From NCBI GenBank assembly GCA_964564735.1, contig CAZMCH010000001.1, forward strand, positions 1-64,000: DNA of 64,000 nt. Direction: 5' to 3'. Shown here in pieces: positions 25,548 through 35,216 of this stretch (positions are counted from its first letter, which is position 1; each line of letters starts with the position of its first letter). The position numbers were made by a program, and so were the translations under genes. The notes beneath the pieces were generated by a model. It worked only from the letters and a program-made list of their open reading frames with translations. It was not told where the DNA came from and did no database searches. This DNA comes from CAZMCH01 sp964564735 (GTDB taxonomy: Bacteria; Poribacteria; DTPJ01).

Positions 25548-27060
25548 CAGGATTTCAGTTAGACACTTAATCATTGTCTTAATGCTGATTCATCTTATTC
25601 CCATTTGGTGTTTCAAGTTTATCCCAACCCAAGATGGCGTGAATCATGTATATAATTCATATATACTGAAGGAATATAATAACCAAAATTATACACAGTT
25701 TCAAAAAGTATATAGCCTTAACATAAAGCCTTTTCCAAACTGGACTTCACATCTATTTTTTCTTCTTGCTCTTTATATAATGCCTCCGCTAATTGCAGAA
25801 AAGATATTTGTTACGATCTATATTTTATTAGTTCCATTAAGTTTTTTCTATTTCTATAAAGCGGTTGATAAACGATTGTGGTTTTTTGGATTTCTTGGCT
25901 TTTTATTTAGCTATAACGTTTTGTTTCATCTGGGTTTTTATAACTTTGCTTTGAGTGTTCCGCTATACTTCTTTATTTTGGGCTACTGGTGGAAAAATAG
26001 AGAATCTTTATTATGGCGGGAAGGATTGATCCTTAATGGCTTGCTTGTTTTTACTTATTTTTCGCATTTATTTTCATTTGCATTAGCACTTTTAAGTATA
26101 TCTCTATTAGCTTTCTTTTCAGCGATTCTTGTATGTAGCGAGTATAAATCTATTAAAGAACGCTTTTGGATGTTTGCTTTATCTATATTATGGCTTGTGC
26201 CTTCGTATGTTATTTTATTGCTCAATATTTTGCTAAATCCAGAAGAAAAAGTAAAAACTTATACTCCATTAAAGGAATTATGGAACTATTTTATTTCAAT
26301 AAAATCGCTTGTATATTTTAATGATAAATACGTTATTGTATCCAGAGTTTTGCTTGTATTCATGGCTTTATGCTTTTTATCTACTATCTTTATTATGATA
26401 TGGTCAATTATAGGAAAAAAAGGGAAAATAAAGGACATTATCTTCAATCAACGTTTCGGGTTCCTAATCTTATTTGGTGTTGTAACTGCGCTGTATTTTA
26501 AGATACCTTGGGCTTATGGTCCTCCTGCATGGTTGAATGATAGAGCAAATCTGTTTATTTTTCCAATACTTACCGCTTGGTTTGCTTTTAGCTATCCAAA
26601 ATGGCTAAAAGTTGGTATGATAGCAATTATTGTTATACTTTCGCTCTGGCATCTTTCATTGACCATTTATGATTATAATCTCCTGAATAAAGATATGAAG
26701 GAATTTACATCAGGTGTTGGTTTGATAGAGGATGACTCAGCAATATCAATATTGACCAATGACTATTTCTTTGCGCCAAATCATGGAACACTAAAATATT
26801 TATCACCATTTTTTCATGATACATGCTATTATTGCTTTGGAAATGGTAGTCATTATGTCGCAAACTATGAGCCAAAATATGTCTATTTTCCATTGCGGTA
26901 TAGAGAAGGTTATTGGAAGTTTGAATATAAAGGTATCATTGACTATGTATTGGTTTGGGGAATGGATGATAATAGTGCAGAAGTTATGCAATTGAAAGCT
27001 GATTATGATCTGATACATAGCACAGAGAATATGAGGCTATTTAAACATAAATCATTTTAA
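25531..27060 (+). CDS. Polytopic membrane protein, putative GT-C-type glycosyltransferase
   Basis: The protein has 509 residues with about ten to eleven hydrophobic segments. The ATG at 25531 lies inside the end of cruF (17-base overlap); a more upstream in-frame start would overlap cruF further without support. The first loop after the first membrane helix contains FIPTQDGVNHVYNSYIL, reminiscent of the Asp-containing catalytic loop of GT-C enzymes such as ArnT/PMT. The C-terminal 120 residues are soluble (GIIDYVLVWGMDDNSAEV, RLFKHKSF), as in several GT-C families. In other organisms CruF is paired with CruG, a cytosolic-facing GT2 that glycosylates the new hydroxyl. This protein may substitute for it, but that is an inference. 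Confidence 0.55.
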   Translation: MKKLLSRISVRHLIIVLMLIHLIPIWCFKFIPTQDGVNHVYNSYILKEYNNQNYTQFQKVYSLNIKPFPNWTSHLFFLLALYIMPPLIAEKIFVTIYILLVPLSFFYFYKAVDKRLWFFGFLGFLFSYNVLFHLGFYNFALSVPLYFFILGYWWKNRESLLWREGLILNGLLVFTYFSHLFSFALALLSISLLAFFSAILVCSEYKSIKERFWMFALSILWLVPSYVILLLNILLNPEEKVKTYTPLKELWNYFISIKSLVYFNDKYVIVSRVLLVFMALCFLSTIFIMIWSIIGKKGKIKDIIFNQRFGFLILFGVVTALYFKIPWAYGPPAWLNDRANLFIFPILTAWFAFSYPKWLKVGMIAIIVILSLWHLSLTIYDYNLLNKDMKEFTSGVGLIEDDSAISILTNDYFFAPNHGTLKYLSPFFHDTCYYCFGNGSHYVANYEPKYVYFPLRYREGYWKFEYKGIIDYVLVWGMDDNSAEVMQLKADYDLIHSTENMRLFKHKSF

Positions 27061-27085
27061 CCATCAATAATAAGGATATAGAGAT

Positions 27086-27991
27086 ATGGATCAGGAAAAA
27101 CGACGAAAAGAGCTATATAATCTGTTGGGTGATCTGCCTGATAGAGATCGTAAGATTACAGTTACGAAAATTGAGGAAATAGATAAAGGCGACTACATAC
27201 TTGAAAAACTAATACTAGACCTAAATGGAATTGAACCAGTTCCAGCATATCTTGCTATGCCAAAGAATCGCAAAGGCAAAATTCCTGCTGTTTTATATAA
27301 CCATGCACACGGCGGGGATTATTTATTGGGCAAAAGAGAATTTACAGAAGGACGATCAGCCCTTCAAGAGCCAGTTTACAGCAAATTATTGACTGATTTA
27401 GGCTATTGCGCTCTTTGTATGGATACGTGGGTTTTTGGAGAAAGGCATAAACGCACAGAGTCATCAGTGTTTAAGGAGATGATCTGGAAAGGGCAAGTCC
27501 TTTGGGGAATGATGGTTTTTGACAGTATCAAAGGAATTGATTATTTATCCAGCAGAGACGAAATAGATGCTAATCGTATCGCCACAATGGGTATATCTAT
27601 GGGTAGCACTATGGCATGGTGGGTTTCTGCATTAGACACAAGAATAAAGGTTTGCATAGACATCTGTTGTCTTACTGACTTTCATACGCTTATAGAAACT
27701 GATGGGCTTGATGGACATGGGATATATTATTATGTGCCAAACTTACTCAGGCATTTCACCACAGCACAAATAAACAGCCTTATTGCGCCAAGAGCACATC
27801 TAGGTTTGGCAGGAGACCTTGATAGTCTGACCCCACCAAAAGGACTTGATATAATAGACACAGAATTGAAAGAAGTCTATTCATCTTTGGGAGTTCCGAA
27901 TAAATGGAAGCTGTTGCGTTATGATGTTGGGCATCAGGAGACTCCAGCTATGCGCGAAGAGATTATCGCCTTTTTAAGAGAATGGTTGTAA
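27086..27991 (+). CDS. Dienelactone hydrolase-like alpha/beta hydrolase
   Basis: The 301-residue cytoplasmic hydrolase belongs to the DLH/acetylxylan-esterase-like branch of the alpha/beta hydrolase fold. Features in order are the oxyanion region VLYNHAHGGDYLLGKREF, ALCMDTWVFGERHKR, the nucleophile elbow MGISMGSTMAWW (Ser171), the acid in LGLAGDLDSLTPPKGL, and His in DVGHQETPAMREEI near the C-terminus. There is no signal peptide. It lies 25 bases after the GT-C-like gene and may belong to the carotenoid operon, where an acyl-ester role could be imagined; equally it could be an unrelated passenger. No terminator hairpin follows it. Confidence 0.85.
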   Translation: MDQEKRRKELYNLLGDLPDRDRKITVTKIEEIDKGDYILEKLILDLNGIEPVPAYLAMPKNRKGKIPAVLYNHAHGGDYLLGKREFTEGRSALQEPVYSKLLTDLGYCALCMDTWVFGERHKRTESSVFKEMIWKGQVLWGMMVFDSIKGIDYLSSRDEIDANRIATMGISMGSTMAWWVSALDTRIKVCIDICCLTDFHTLIETDGLDGHGIYYYVPNLLRHFTTAQINSLIAPRAHLGLAGDLDSLTPPKGLDIIDTELKEVYSSLGVPNKWKLLRYDVGHQETPAMREEIIAFLREWL

Positions 27992-28025
27992 TGTTTTATT
28001 AAATCTCTTTTTTTCAATATGTTAA

Positions 28026-28055
28026 TTGACAGTGCAAGTATTTGGTCGCTAAATT
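28026..28055 (+). promoter_or_regulatory. Candidate sigma70-type promoter in the 27992-28293 spacer
   Basis: A perfect TTGACA (28026-28031) is followed after 18 bases by TAAATT (28050-28055), a 4/6 match to the -10 consensus. It would drive the DUF4175-like gene from about 240 bases upstream. The rest of this 302-base spacer is AT-rich apart from the hairpin repeat at 28233-28260. Confidence 0.35.
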
Positions 28056-28232
28056 TAGGCAGATCGCAGTAAAATAAGGCAATTATTATAATACATGATT
28101 GCAGAACACAACGCATTAGTGTATAATAATACTTATATAAAATCTCTAATATGATTTAAAAGATGATTTCTCTATTTTATTGTCTAGGAAATTATATTTT
28201 TTGTATTAATCCAAGAAGACCCTTCACTGTGT

Positions 28233-28260
28233 TCAGGGTGACACTTCGTTGTCATTTTGA
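28233..28260. repeat. Imperfect hairpin resembling a dispersed GTCATTCTGAG-type repeat
   Basis: TCAGGGTGACA (28233-28243) pairs with TGTCATTTTGA (28250-28260), with three G-T pairs, around CTTCGT. The unit reads like the GTGACA...TGTCATTCTGAG palindromes scattered in many AT-rich and candidate-phylum genomes. It lies 33 bases before the next start codon. I saw no second copy in this window. Confidence 0.45.
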
Positions 28261-28293
28261 GAAAGCCAAAAATCCTTTTAATGGAAATTTAAA

Positions 28294-31200
28294 ATGTCAG
28301 ATATAACAATATCAAAAACATATATCCCACATATAGAAAATGCAGATAATTCTTATAGAGAACTTGGATCGGGAGTGGCAAAGCTAAAAACCAAGTTCAA
28401 AATTATCAATGTATTAAATGGCTTTATGCTTTGGCTTTTATCTATTTCGATTTTTGCGATTCTTTGGTTTGTAGTTGGTGGAATGCTCCAGTTAAATATA
28501 ATTTTTCGTGGAGTATTAATGATCTTATTTTCTCTAACTATAATCGCTTCTGGATACTTTTTTCTTCTAAAAACCTTATTAAAACGAATTTCTGTTGAAA
28601 ATATGGCATATAAAATTGAGCAAACCTTTCCAGAATTACAGGACAGGCTTATAAGCTCTCTCCAACTATGGCAAAAAATGCCAGAAAATAAATATGGCTA
28701 TTCAGAAAACCTTGTCCGAATGACTATCGAAGAAGCAAGGGCAATATTTGAAAGAATTGACAAAACAAAGATTCTTAGTGATGAAATAAGGAAATTAAAG
28801 CGAACATTAATATATTTACTTGCTGGTTTAATTCCACTGATAATATTGATAATTGCTTTCCCTATAGCATTTGACCGATCAATTCAGGCATTCACATATC
28901 CATTTGAAAAAGACAATCTCCTTGTTAATGCTGAAATAACTAAAATAATGCCCGGTAATGTTACAATAAATCCCTTACAGGAAGTTGAGATTATAGCAGA
29001 AATTAAGGGCAATGCACCAGAAGAGGCAATTTTGCATATTAAAAGCGGAGAATCTGATTGGCAAAACATGGTTCTAAAGCGTAAAGGCTCATCATTAATT
29101 GGCAGTTTTTCATATTCAGCAAAGTTGAGTAACATAAATCAATCAATGGAATATTATGTATCTGTAATGGATATTAAGTCATCAATATATCAAGTAAAAG
29201 TTGCTCAAAAACCAGTTATCAGCAATCTACAGCTAGAGATGTTTTATCCTAAATATCTTGGCATGACGAATCAAAAACTAAGTCCAAATGTCGGGGACAT
29301 ATCCGCACCAGTTGGAACAAAAGTCTCTATAAACGCTGAAAGTAGTAAAGATATAGCGTCTTCATTTATTATATTTGATCATGGTGAAGCACCAAAAGAC
29401 AATGCAGAATTAAAATCCCGAATGTCTGTATCGCAAATGCGTAACCTTAATACTAGCTTTATTGTTAAAAAAAGCGGAACGTATTATATTTTAGTTACAG
29501 ATACTGACGGGATCAATAATTCTGATCCGATAAAATATTCAATAAATGCAATTACAGATCAACCACCAAACGTTAACATAACTATTCCCGGAAAAAATAT
29601 AACTTTGGATAGCAGATTATTAATGCCACTACAAATAGATATTCAAGATGATCATGGTATAGCAGATATAAGGCTTATTTATCAAATAGAAGGACAAGCA
29701 ACAAAGACAGCTATTTCTCTTGGGAGATTTACCGAACAACAAACTAACGCAACGATCAAATATATCTGGGATATTAATCCAATACAGCTATTTCCAGATG
29801 ACGTAGTTACATATTTTGTTGAAGCGACTGATTTTGATAATGTTTCTGGACCTAATATTGGAAGATCGAGTGTCTATACGGCGAGGTTTCCTTCACTATA
29901 TGAAATCTATAAACAGACAGAGGCAGAGCAAGAACAACAACAATCTGAAATGTCTGATGTCCTTTCCGAGCAAAAAGAAGCAAAAAAAACTGCTGATAAT
30001 TTAATTAAAGAGCTAAAAAAGAAAGATCAAATGGAATGGACAGATAAAAAGGAATTGGAAAAAGTAAACGAAATGCAGAAAAAAATAGAGGAAAAAATGA
30101 AATCCGTTGCAGAGCAAGTTGATAAAACTGTAAAGAAGATGGAAGAAAATCCTCTTGTAAATACTGACTTGCTAAAAAAGGTTCAGGAACTCAGAGATTT
30201 GATAAATGAAATTGCTACTGACGAAATGAAGCAAATAATGAAAAAGTTATCTGATGCCATGCAGAAGACAAGTATGACTGAAAAACAGAAGGAACTTATG
30301 TTAGCAAGCATTAAGCAAGAAGAAATAATGGAAAAGCTGGATCGAGCAATTAAATTATTTAAGAATATGCAAATACAACAAAAGCTTGATGTAGCAGCAA
30401 ATCTTGCCAAAGAGTTAGAACGTCAACAAATTGATACCCTACAAAGAACCGAGCAATTGGCAAAGAATGACAATTCCAAAGATATTGAACTCAGAGCTAA
30501 TGAATTGGCAAGCCGAGAGGAACGCATAAAAAATCAACTTGAGGAATTGCAAAATGATTTACAAAGTCTTGTAGAAGAATCAAAAGAAAGTAATCCCGCA
30601 GTATCCCAAATGCTTGAGCAGGTAAATGCAAAGTCTAGGCAATCTAAGACATCAGATAAACTTCAGAAAGCATGTGATGCTCTAAAATGCTGTAATGCTT
30701 CTCAATCTATGCCTTTTCAAAAACAGGCTTTATCTGACCTTTCACAGCTACAAAAAGAATTAGGAGAGGTTGCGGAATCCTCAAAAGGCATCGAGGGAGA
30801 GGAAATAATCAGAGTATTGCGTGAAGCAATCCGAAAAAGTCTGCAGATTTCCAATAGACATGAAGAAATAACCAAATCCATAGCAAGTATAAAAGGTGAT
30901 TCAAATAATATGTTGCAGAAAGAAAAGGAAATTGTTGACTCTTTGGCATCTGATCAGCTTGTTCTCGCAGAGAATACAAGGAGAATTGCAGCACAATTAA
31001 AGGAACTTAGCTTTAAGGACATTAAAATCGATACAGAGTTAATTTGGGCTTTGCAGAAGTCTGCTGATGGTATGCAACGGTCTTCAAAGGCTATGGCAGA
31101 TAAGATGATAACATTAACCAAACCGATACAGAGAAGCACATTAGCAATAATTAATAGCTCAATACAAAACATGCTTGACAGCATAGAAGAAATGAATTCT

Positions 31201-31791
31201 AATGCTTCGCCCAGTATGAGTATGGATGATTACTTAGAGCAACTGCGCCAGCTCGCAGATCAACAATCACAAGTGAATCAATCTACACAAAATGCCGAAG
31301 GTCAAATGCGCCGTCAAGGGATGATGCCCTCTTTGCAAGACTTACTTGAGCAATTATCAGCAGAGCAATCACTTATAAGAGAGGCTTCTGAAAGACTAGC
31401 CAGTAAGCTTGATGATAAAGCCGAAACTATGGGCAGTCTTGAGGAAGTGGCTAGGGAAATGAAGGAAGTAGAAAAAGCTTTACGAGAAGGATATGTAGAT
31501 CAGGAAACTCTTGATAGACAAAGGCGTATATTAACAAGATTATTAGATTATGAAAAATCTATGAAAAAACAAGATTACGACAAAAAACGTGAGGCTCAAG
31601 TTGGGCGTGATTATATTGTAGAAAAGCCATCAAGCCAGCTTCCTTCTGATGCTAATATTGTTCCAAAGCAAATTGACACGATGCTTAATCCATCAAGTAG
31701 AGAGCAATGGCCACAACAATACAGGGAACTTATAAAGGCATATTATAAATCATTATCAAATAAACTTAATCAGAATGGAACAGGTAAATGA
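28294..31791 (+). CDS. DUF4175-like membrane and coiled-coil protein
   Basis: The protein has 1165 residues. The N-terminus has two closely spaced membrane helices (about residues 38-95) and a third at about 170-192, with a conserved cytoplasmic patch between them (ENMAYKIEQTFPELQDRLIS). Residues about 205-540 look like periplasmic beta-rich Ig-like domains (QDDHGIADIRLIYQIEG, FPDDVVTYFVEATDFDN). Residues 545-1120 are long coiled coils rich in Gln, Glu, Lys and Met. This layout matches DUF4175 proteins of Bacteroidetes, Planctomycetes and candidate phyla, whose function is unknown. The stop overlaps the start of the following TPR gene (ATGA), implying translational coupling. Confidence 0.75.
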   Translation: MSDITISKTYIPHIENADNSYRELGSGVAKLKTKFKIINVLNGFMLWLLSISIFAILWFVVGGMLQLNIIFRGVLMILFSLTIIASGYFFLLKTLLKRISVENMAYKIEQTFPELQDRLISSLQLWQKMPENKYGYSENLVRMTIEEARAIFERIDKTKILSDEIRKLKRTLIYLLAGLIPLIILIIAFPIAFDRSIQAFTYPFEKDNLLVNAEITKIMPGNVTINPLQEVEIIAEIKGNAPEEAILHIKSGESDWQNMVLKRKGSSLIGSFSYSAKLSNINQSMEYYVSVMDIKSSIYQVKVAQKPVISNLQLEMFYPKYLGMTNQKLSPNVGDISAPVGTKVSINAESSKDIASSFIIFDHGEAPKDNAELKSRMSVSQMRNLNTSFIVKKSGTYYILVTDTDGINNSDPIKYSINAITDQPPNVNITIPGKNITLDSRLLMPLQIDIQDDHGIADIRLIYQIEGQATKTAISLGRFTEQQTNATIKYIWDINPIQLFPDDVVTYFVEATDFDNVSGPNIGRSSVYTARFPSLYEIYKQTEAEQEQQQSEMSDVLSEQKEAKKTADNLIKELKKKDQMEWTDKKELEKVNEMQKKIEEKMKSVAEQVDKTVKKMEENPLVNTDLLKKVQELRDLINEIATDEMKQIMKKLSDAMQKTSMTEKQKELMLASIKQEEIMEKLDRAIKLFKNMQIQQKLDVAANLAKELERQQIDTLQRTEQLAKNDNSKDIELRANELASREERIKNQLEELQNDLQSLVEESKESNPAVSQMLEQVNAKSRQSKTSDKLQKACDALKCCNASQSMPFQKQALSDLSQLQKELGEVAESSKGIEGEEIIRVLREAIRKSLQISNRHEEITKSIASIKGDSNNMLQKEKEIVDSLASDQLVLAENTRRIAAQLKELSFKDIKIDTELIWALQKSADGMQRSSKAMADKMITLTKPIQRSTLAIINSSIQNMLDSIEEMNSNASPSMSMDDYLEQLRQLADQQSQVNQSTQNAEGQMRRQGMMPSLQDLLEQLSAEQSLIREASERLASKLDDKAETMGSLEEVAREMKEVEKALREGYVDQETLDRQRRILTRLLDYEKSMKKQDYDKKREAQVGRDYIVEKPSSQLPSDANIVPKQIDTMLNPSSREQWPQQYRELIKAYYKSLSNKLNQNGTGK

Positions 31792-34139
31792 GACATATAA
31801 ATCAAAAATCTATGAGTAAAAAAACAGATTTAGGCGTAATTTTATGTATTTATAAAGTTATTATAATCGCATTTTTGTTAATTATAGCATCAAATTACAA
31901 TGCCGTTGCATATTCCACAGAGGAAATACAGGCATTTCAAAAAGCAGATGATCTTAGGGCGGATGGAAAAGTTCATGAAGCGTTATTAATATATGAAAAT
32001 TTATTGAAAGAAAATCCTAATACTGACCTAAAAAACGAGATATTGATTCAAATGGCTTCTTGCTATATTCAACTCGGTGATGAAGATTCAGCAATCAAGG
32101 CATATTTACAAGCTATCGCAATTAATCCAAATAGCCTTGATTCTGCTAATGCTGTTGCCTTAATGGCAAATATGTTTACACAAAGATACAGATTTGATGA
32201 CCTTATTGCTGTTGCAAAGCAAATTATACAGCAGTTTCCCAATACGGAATCGTCTGCGATGGCGAGCTATCGCATCGCAAATTCGTATTATTCACGAGGT
32301 AATAACACAGAAGCAATAAAGGAATACAAGGACTTTCTTGTGCAATATCCCAAATCTACAATGCGATTATCAGCACTAAATAGGTTGATTTATCTATACA
32401 TCGCTGAAAATATGTTTGGCGAAGCAGAAGGCGTAATAAATACAATATTATCTGAAAATCCAAATAACTCATATATACAACAACAATTAGCAGTGATATA
32501 CAGAAAACAAGGTAGATATGATGAGGCTCTAGCTCTTTATCAGAAACTTAGGTCTTTCAATCCTAAAGATCCTGATATATACGAGCAAGTAGGCGAAATA
32601 TATTATGAAAAAGGCGAAAAAGATAAGGCAATTGCAGAATGGTATAAAATTACAGAAAACAATGAAAATCAGTATTATTTTCATCAAATGCTTGCCGGAA
32701 TATTCAAGTCTCATGACCTATATGATCTGGCAGTTCAGGAATATCAAAAAGCCATCGATCTTCAGCCATTGGCATCGTATTTATACAGTCGTTTTGCAGA
32801 ATTGCATATAATAAAAAGAAATTATGATTTAGCTATTGATGTTTATATAAGTGCTTTAATAAATCTACCTGCAAACTATTCTGAACGCAATGAAATCATA
32901 GATAATGTCCTTGAAATATGCCAAATAGAAGGGCTTCGAGATAGGGTAATATCAAAACTTAATGAACAAATAACACAGAAAAAAGATAATCTATCTGCAA
33001 TGGTTGCACTTGCGGATATTTATTTTTATAGCAATGATATAGATAAATCAATGGAATTATATAAGAAATTAGCAATACTCTCTCAAGATAATAGAAATAT
33101 ATTACTTGATCGCGCAGAATTACTGAAAAGACAAGGGCAATTTGAAAACGCAATAAAAATGTATGAATCGGCACTTGATGAATCAACAAATCCCCGTATG
33201 TATGTTGATATTCTTATATCAATTGGTCAATTACAATCTGAACTGAATAGACCTGATGAAGCAATAGAAAGCCTTAATTTTGCAATTTCAAAGGCAAAAA
33301 CCTTGAATGATAGCTTGTATTCAGGGCAACTAATATTCGCTATGATATTATTAGGTGATATATATATAAATCAGAAACACAATACCCAAGCTTCTCTCGC
33401 CATTTATAAAGAAGCAGAAAATTTGATTAAATATCAAAATGCTATGTCTGAAAAAATGTCTGATCTTTATCTTAAAATGTCTAATTGCTATAGGATAATG
33501 GGCAATTTTGATATGGCTTTAAAAGCATTGGAAGCAATCCAGCCTAATTATCGGTCTGCAATAACAGAAGCAAAAATAGCTTGGGTTCAAGGCGATATAT
33601 TTTATAATATGGGTGATTTCGAAAATGCAAAGATTCACTATAAAATATCTGCTCAAAGAAATTTCAAAGAAGATTGGGCAAATGATGTGCTTGAAAAACT
33701 CGCTTTTATTGATGAATTTGCTGGCGGAAAAATGGAAGATTTGCTCAAAACTTATGCAAATATAGAAAGAATGAAAGAAAATGGCGAATACGACAAAGCA
33801 TTATCAGAATATGAAAATGTCCTGAAAATATACAAATCAGGCGATCTCATTGATAAAATAAAGCTTAATATTAGTGAATTATTGGCTCAAAAAGGCAAAT
33901 ATAATGAAGCAATAGAAAATTACTTACAGCTATCAAATTCAAATAGTAGATATGCCCCCGAAGCTTTATTTAGAGTTGCCCATATATATTCGCAGAACCT
34001 CAAAAATAACCAGCAAGCCATAGAAGCATATACTAGGCTTATAAGAGACTATCCTGATAGCCTTTTAGTTTCCGATGCCAGAAAGGAATTACAAAGGCTT
34101 TCTGCAATAGCCATACCACCAAAGCAAATTTTGCCCTAA
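31788..34139 (+). CDS. Secreted or membrane-anchored TPR repeat protein
   Basis: The 783-residue protein has an N-terminal hydrophobic segment (about residues 20-38) that is probably a signal peptide or anchor. Tetratricopeptide repeats fill nearly the whole chain; clear units include IYENLLKENPNTDLKNEILI, AIKEYKDFLVQYPKSTMRLS, AIAEWYKITENNENQYYFHQ, AVQEYQKAIDLQPLASYLYS and AIEAYTRLIRDYPDSLLVSD. Such proteins act as periplasmic scaffolds. The start ATG overlaps the previous gene's stop by four bases, so both are probably made together. Its stop codon overlaps the stop of the convergent barrel gene (34136), and no terminator hairpin separates them. Confidence 0.85.
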   Translation: MRHINQKSMSKKTDLGVILCIYKVIIIAFLLIIASNYNAVAYSTEEIQAFQKADDLRADGKVHEALLIYENLLKENPNTDLKNEILIQMASCYIQLGDEDSAIKAYLQAIAINPNSLDSANAVALMANMFTQRYRFDDLIAVAKQIIQQFPNTESSAMASYRIANSYYSRGNNTEAIKEYKDFLVQYPKSTMRLSALNRLIYLYIAENMFGEAEGVINTILSENPNNSYIQQQLAVIYRKQGRYDEALALYQKLRSFNPKDPDIYEQVGEIYYEKGEKDKAIAEWYKITENNENQYYFHQMLAGIFKSHDLYDLAVQEYQKAIDLQPLASYLYSRFAELHIIKRNYDLAIDVYISALINLPANYSERNEIIDNVLEICQIEGLRDRVISKLNEQITQKKDNLSAMVALADIYFYSNDIDKSMELYKKLAILSQDNRNILLDRAELLKRQGQFENAIKMYESALDESTNPRMYVDILISIGQLQSELNRPDEAIESLNFAISKAKTLNDSLYSGQLIFAMILLGDIYINQKHNTQASLAIYKEAENLIKYQNAMSEKMSDLYLKMSNCYRIMGNFDMALKALEAIQPNYRSAITEAKIAWVQGDIFYNMGDFENAKIHYKISAQRNFKEDWANDVLEKLAFIDEFAGGKMEDLLKTYANIERMKENGEYDKALSEYENVLKIYKSGDLIDKIKLNISELLAQKGKYNEAIENYLQLSNSNSRYAPEALFRVAHIYSQNLKNNQQAIEAYTRLIRDYPDSLLVSDARKELQRLSAIAIPPKQILP

Positions 34140-35212
34140 AACTTCACTTTAACACCAATACTTCCTTTATTACTCTCATAATAATCTTTTGTAAAGAAGA
34201 CTGTGTTTTTAATGCGCTCATAACTAGCTATAAGGGATACTTGATCTGAAATCCCATAGGTTAAGCCTAGTCTTATTCCGCTTTGATCATCTGTCCGATT
34301 ATCGCTTAATTCATAGCCAAGGTCTGGTGTCTGATAAGCCCCTAGATTATATGCGACAATCTGATAAATTACTTCTAACCATAGTTTGTCTATTGGATTG
34401 CTAAGAACTATTATCTGAGTTCTATTGCCATTGAAATCAAACGCCCTACTATTTGAATTTGATCTAACAATCTGATTTGATAGTAAAAGATTAGTATTAT
34501 TAAACACAGAAGCTACGAAACCCAAAACAATCATATCTTGGTGGTCTTTCTGGATACCATCTAAGACAACAGGCTTTCCCTCCTTAAAATCTATTGGTCT
34601 GCGATTATACGTCTTGATTTGATTGACATATCCTATTTGAACAGTAAAATCTTTATGTATAGAATGATAAATATTTAGCCCTAATTGATGATAATAGAAA
34701 TTGCGCGCATGAACCTCTGGTGCTTTATTTTGAAACCATTTTTGCTCATTGCGATAGGATGTGTATAATCTAGTTTGTTTGGTAAGAGAATGTTCAAATC
34801 CTGCTTCAATAGTATTATCGCTAAAATGAAATAAGTCGCTTTGGCTATTCCATATCTTGAATGATTCCTTAAAAGAGATTTTTTCCCTGATTTTTATCCC
34901 TATATCAAAATCATGAGAATTATAGTCCTCGTTATTGGTGGTTGTAACATCTCTCATACTGAGAGTATATCTAGCATCTGTGTCAACTCTATTTATCGGA
35001 ATGATGTCTTTAAGACCAAATCCTGTATTTAATCTCCAAATTATGCCGTATTGATAGTCTTTTGGCAATTTTTGACGGGTGACGTTATTATCATACTCAA
35101 ATCTTGCATCAATATCTTGTGCATAAATACTTACTTTTGACATAGCAAATGTCGATAACCCTAATATCAAAATTAAGCAAATTATAAATATAAATATATT
35201 GCTTCTGATCAT
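34136..35212 (-). CDS. Outer-membrane beta-barrel protein of unknown function
   Basis: The protein has 358 residues. I chose the ATG at 35212 because it starts the signal peptide (MIRSNIFIFIICLILILGL) and has AAGGG upstream; a longer frame begins inside the preceding gene with hydrophilic sequence. After the signal peptide the chain is made of alternating amphipathic strands with aromatic girdle residues (DARFEYDNNVTRQKLP, RLYTSYRNEQKWFQNKAP, GIRLGLTYGISDQVSLIASY). It ends GSIGVKVKF with a terminal Phe. It resembles generic barrel proteins often annotated as outer membrane beta-barrel. The upstream coiled-coil gene ends 4 bases before it, so the two are one transcript. Confidence 0.75.
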   Translation of the reverse strand: MIRSNIFIFIICLILILGLSTFAMSKVSIYAQDIDARFEYDNNVTRQKLPKDYQYGIIWRLNTGFGLKDIIPINRVDTDARYTLSMRDVTTTNNEDYNSHDFDIGIKIREKISFKESFKIWNSQSDLFHFSDNTIEAGFEHSLTKQTRLYTSYRNEQKWFQNKAPEVHARNFYYHQLGLNIYHSIHKDFTVQIGYVNQIKTYNRRPIDFKEGKPVVLDGIQKDHQDMIVLGFVASVFNNTNLLLSNQIVRSNSNSRAFDFNGNRTQIIVLSNPIDKLWLEVIYQIVAYNLGAYQTPDLGYELSDNRTDDQSGIRLGLTYGISDQVSLIASYERIKNTVFFTKDYYESNKGSIGVKVKF

Positions 35213-35216
35213 CTCA

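Noticed and set aside
27992..28293. tRNA or small RNA gene in the spacer
   Set aside because: No cloverleaf or CCA end; only the short hairpin repeat is supported.
31900..34100. CRISPR or DNA tandem repeat suggested by periodic sequence
   Set aside because: The periodicity is protein-level (TPR units of about 34 residues); there are no identical DNA repeats with spacers.
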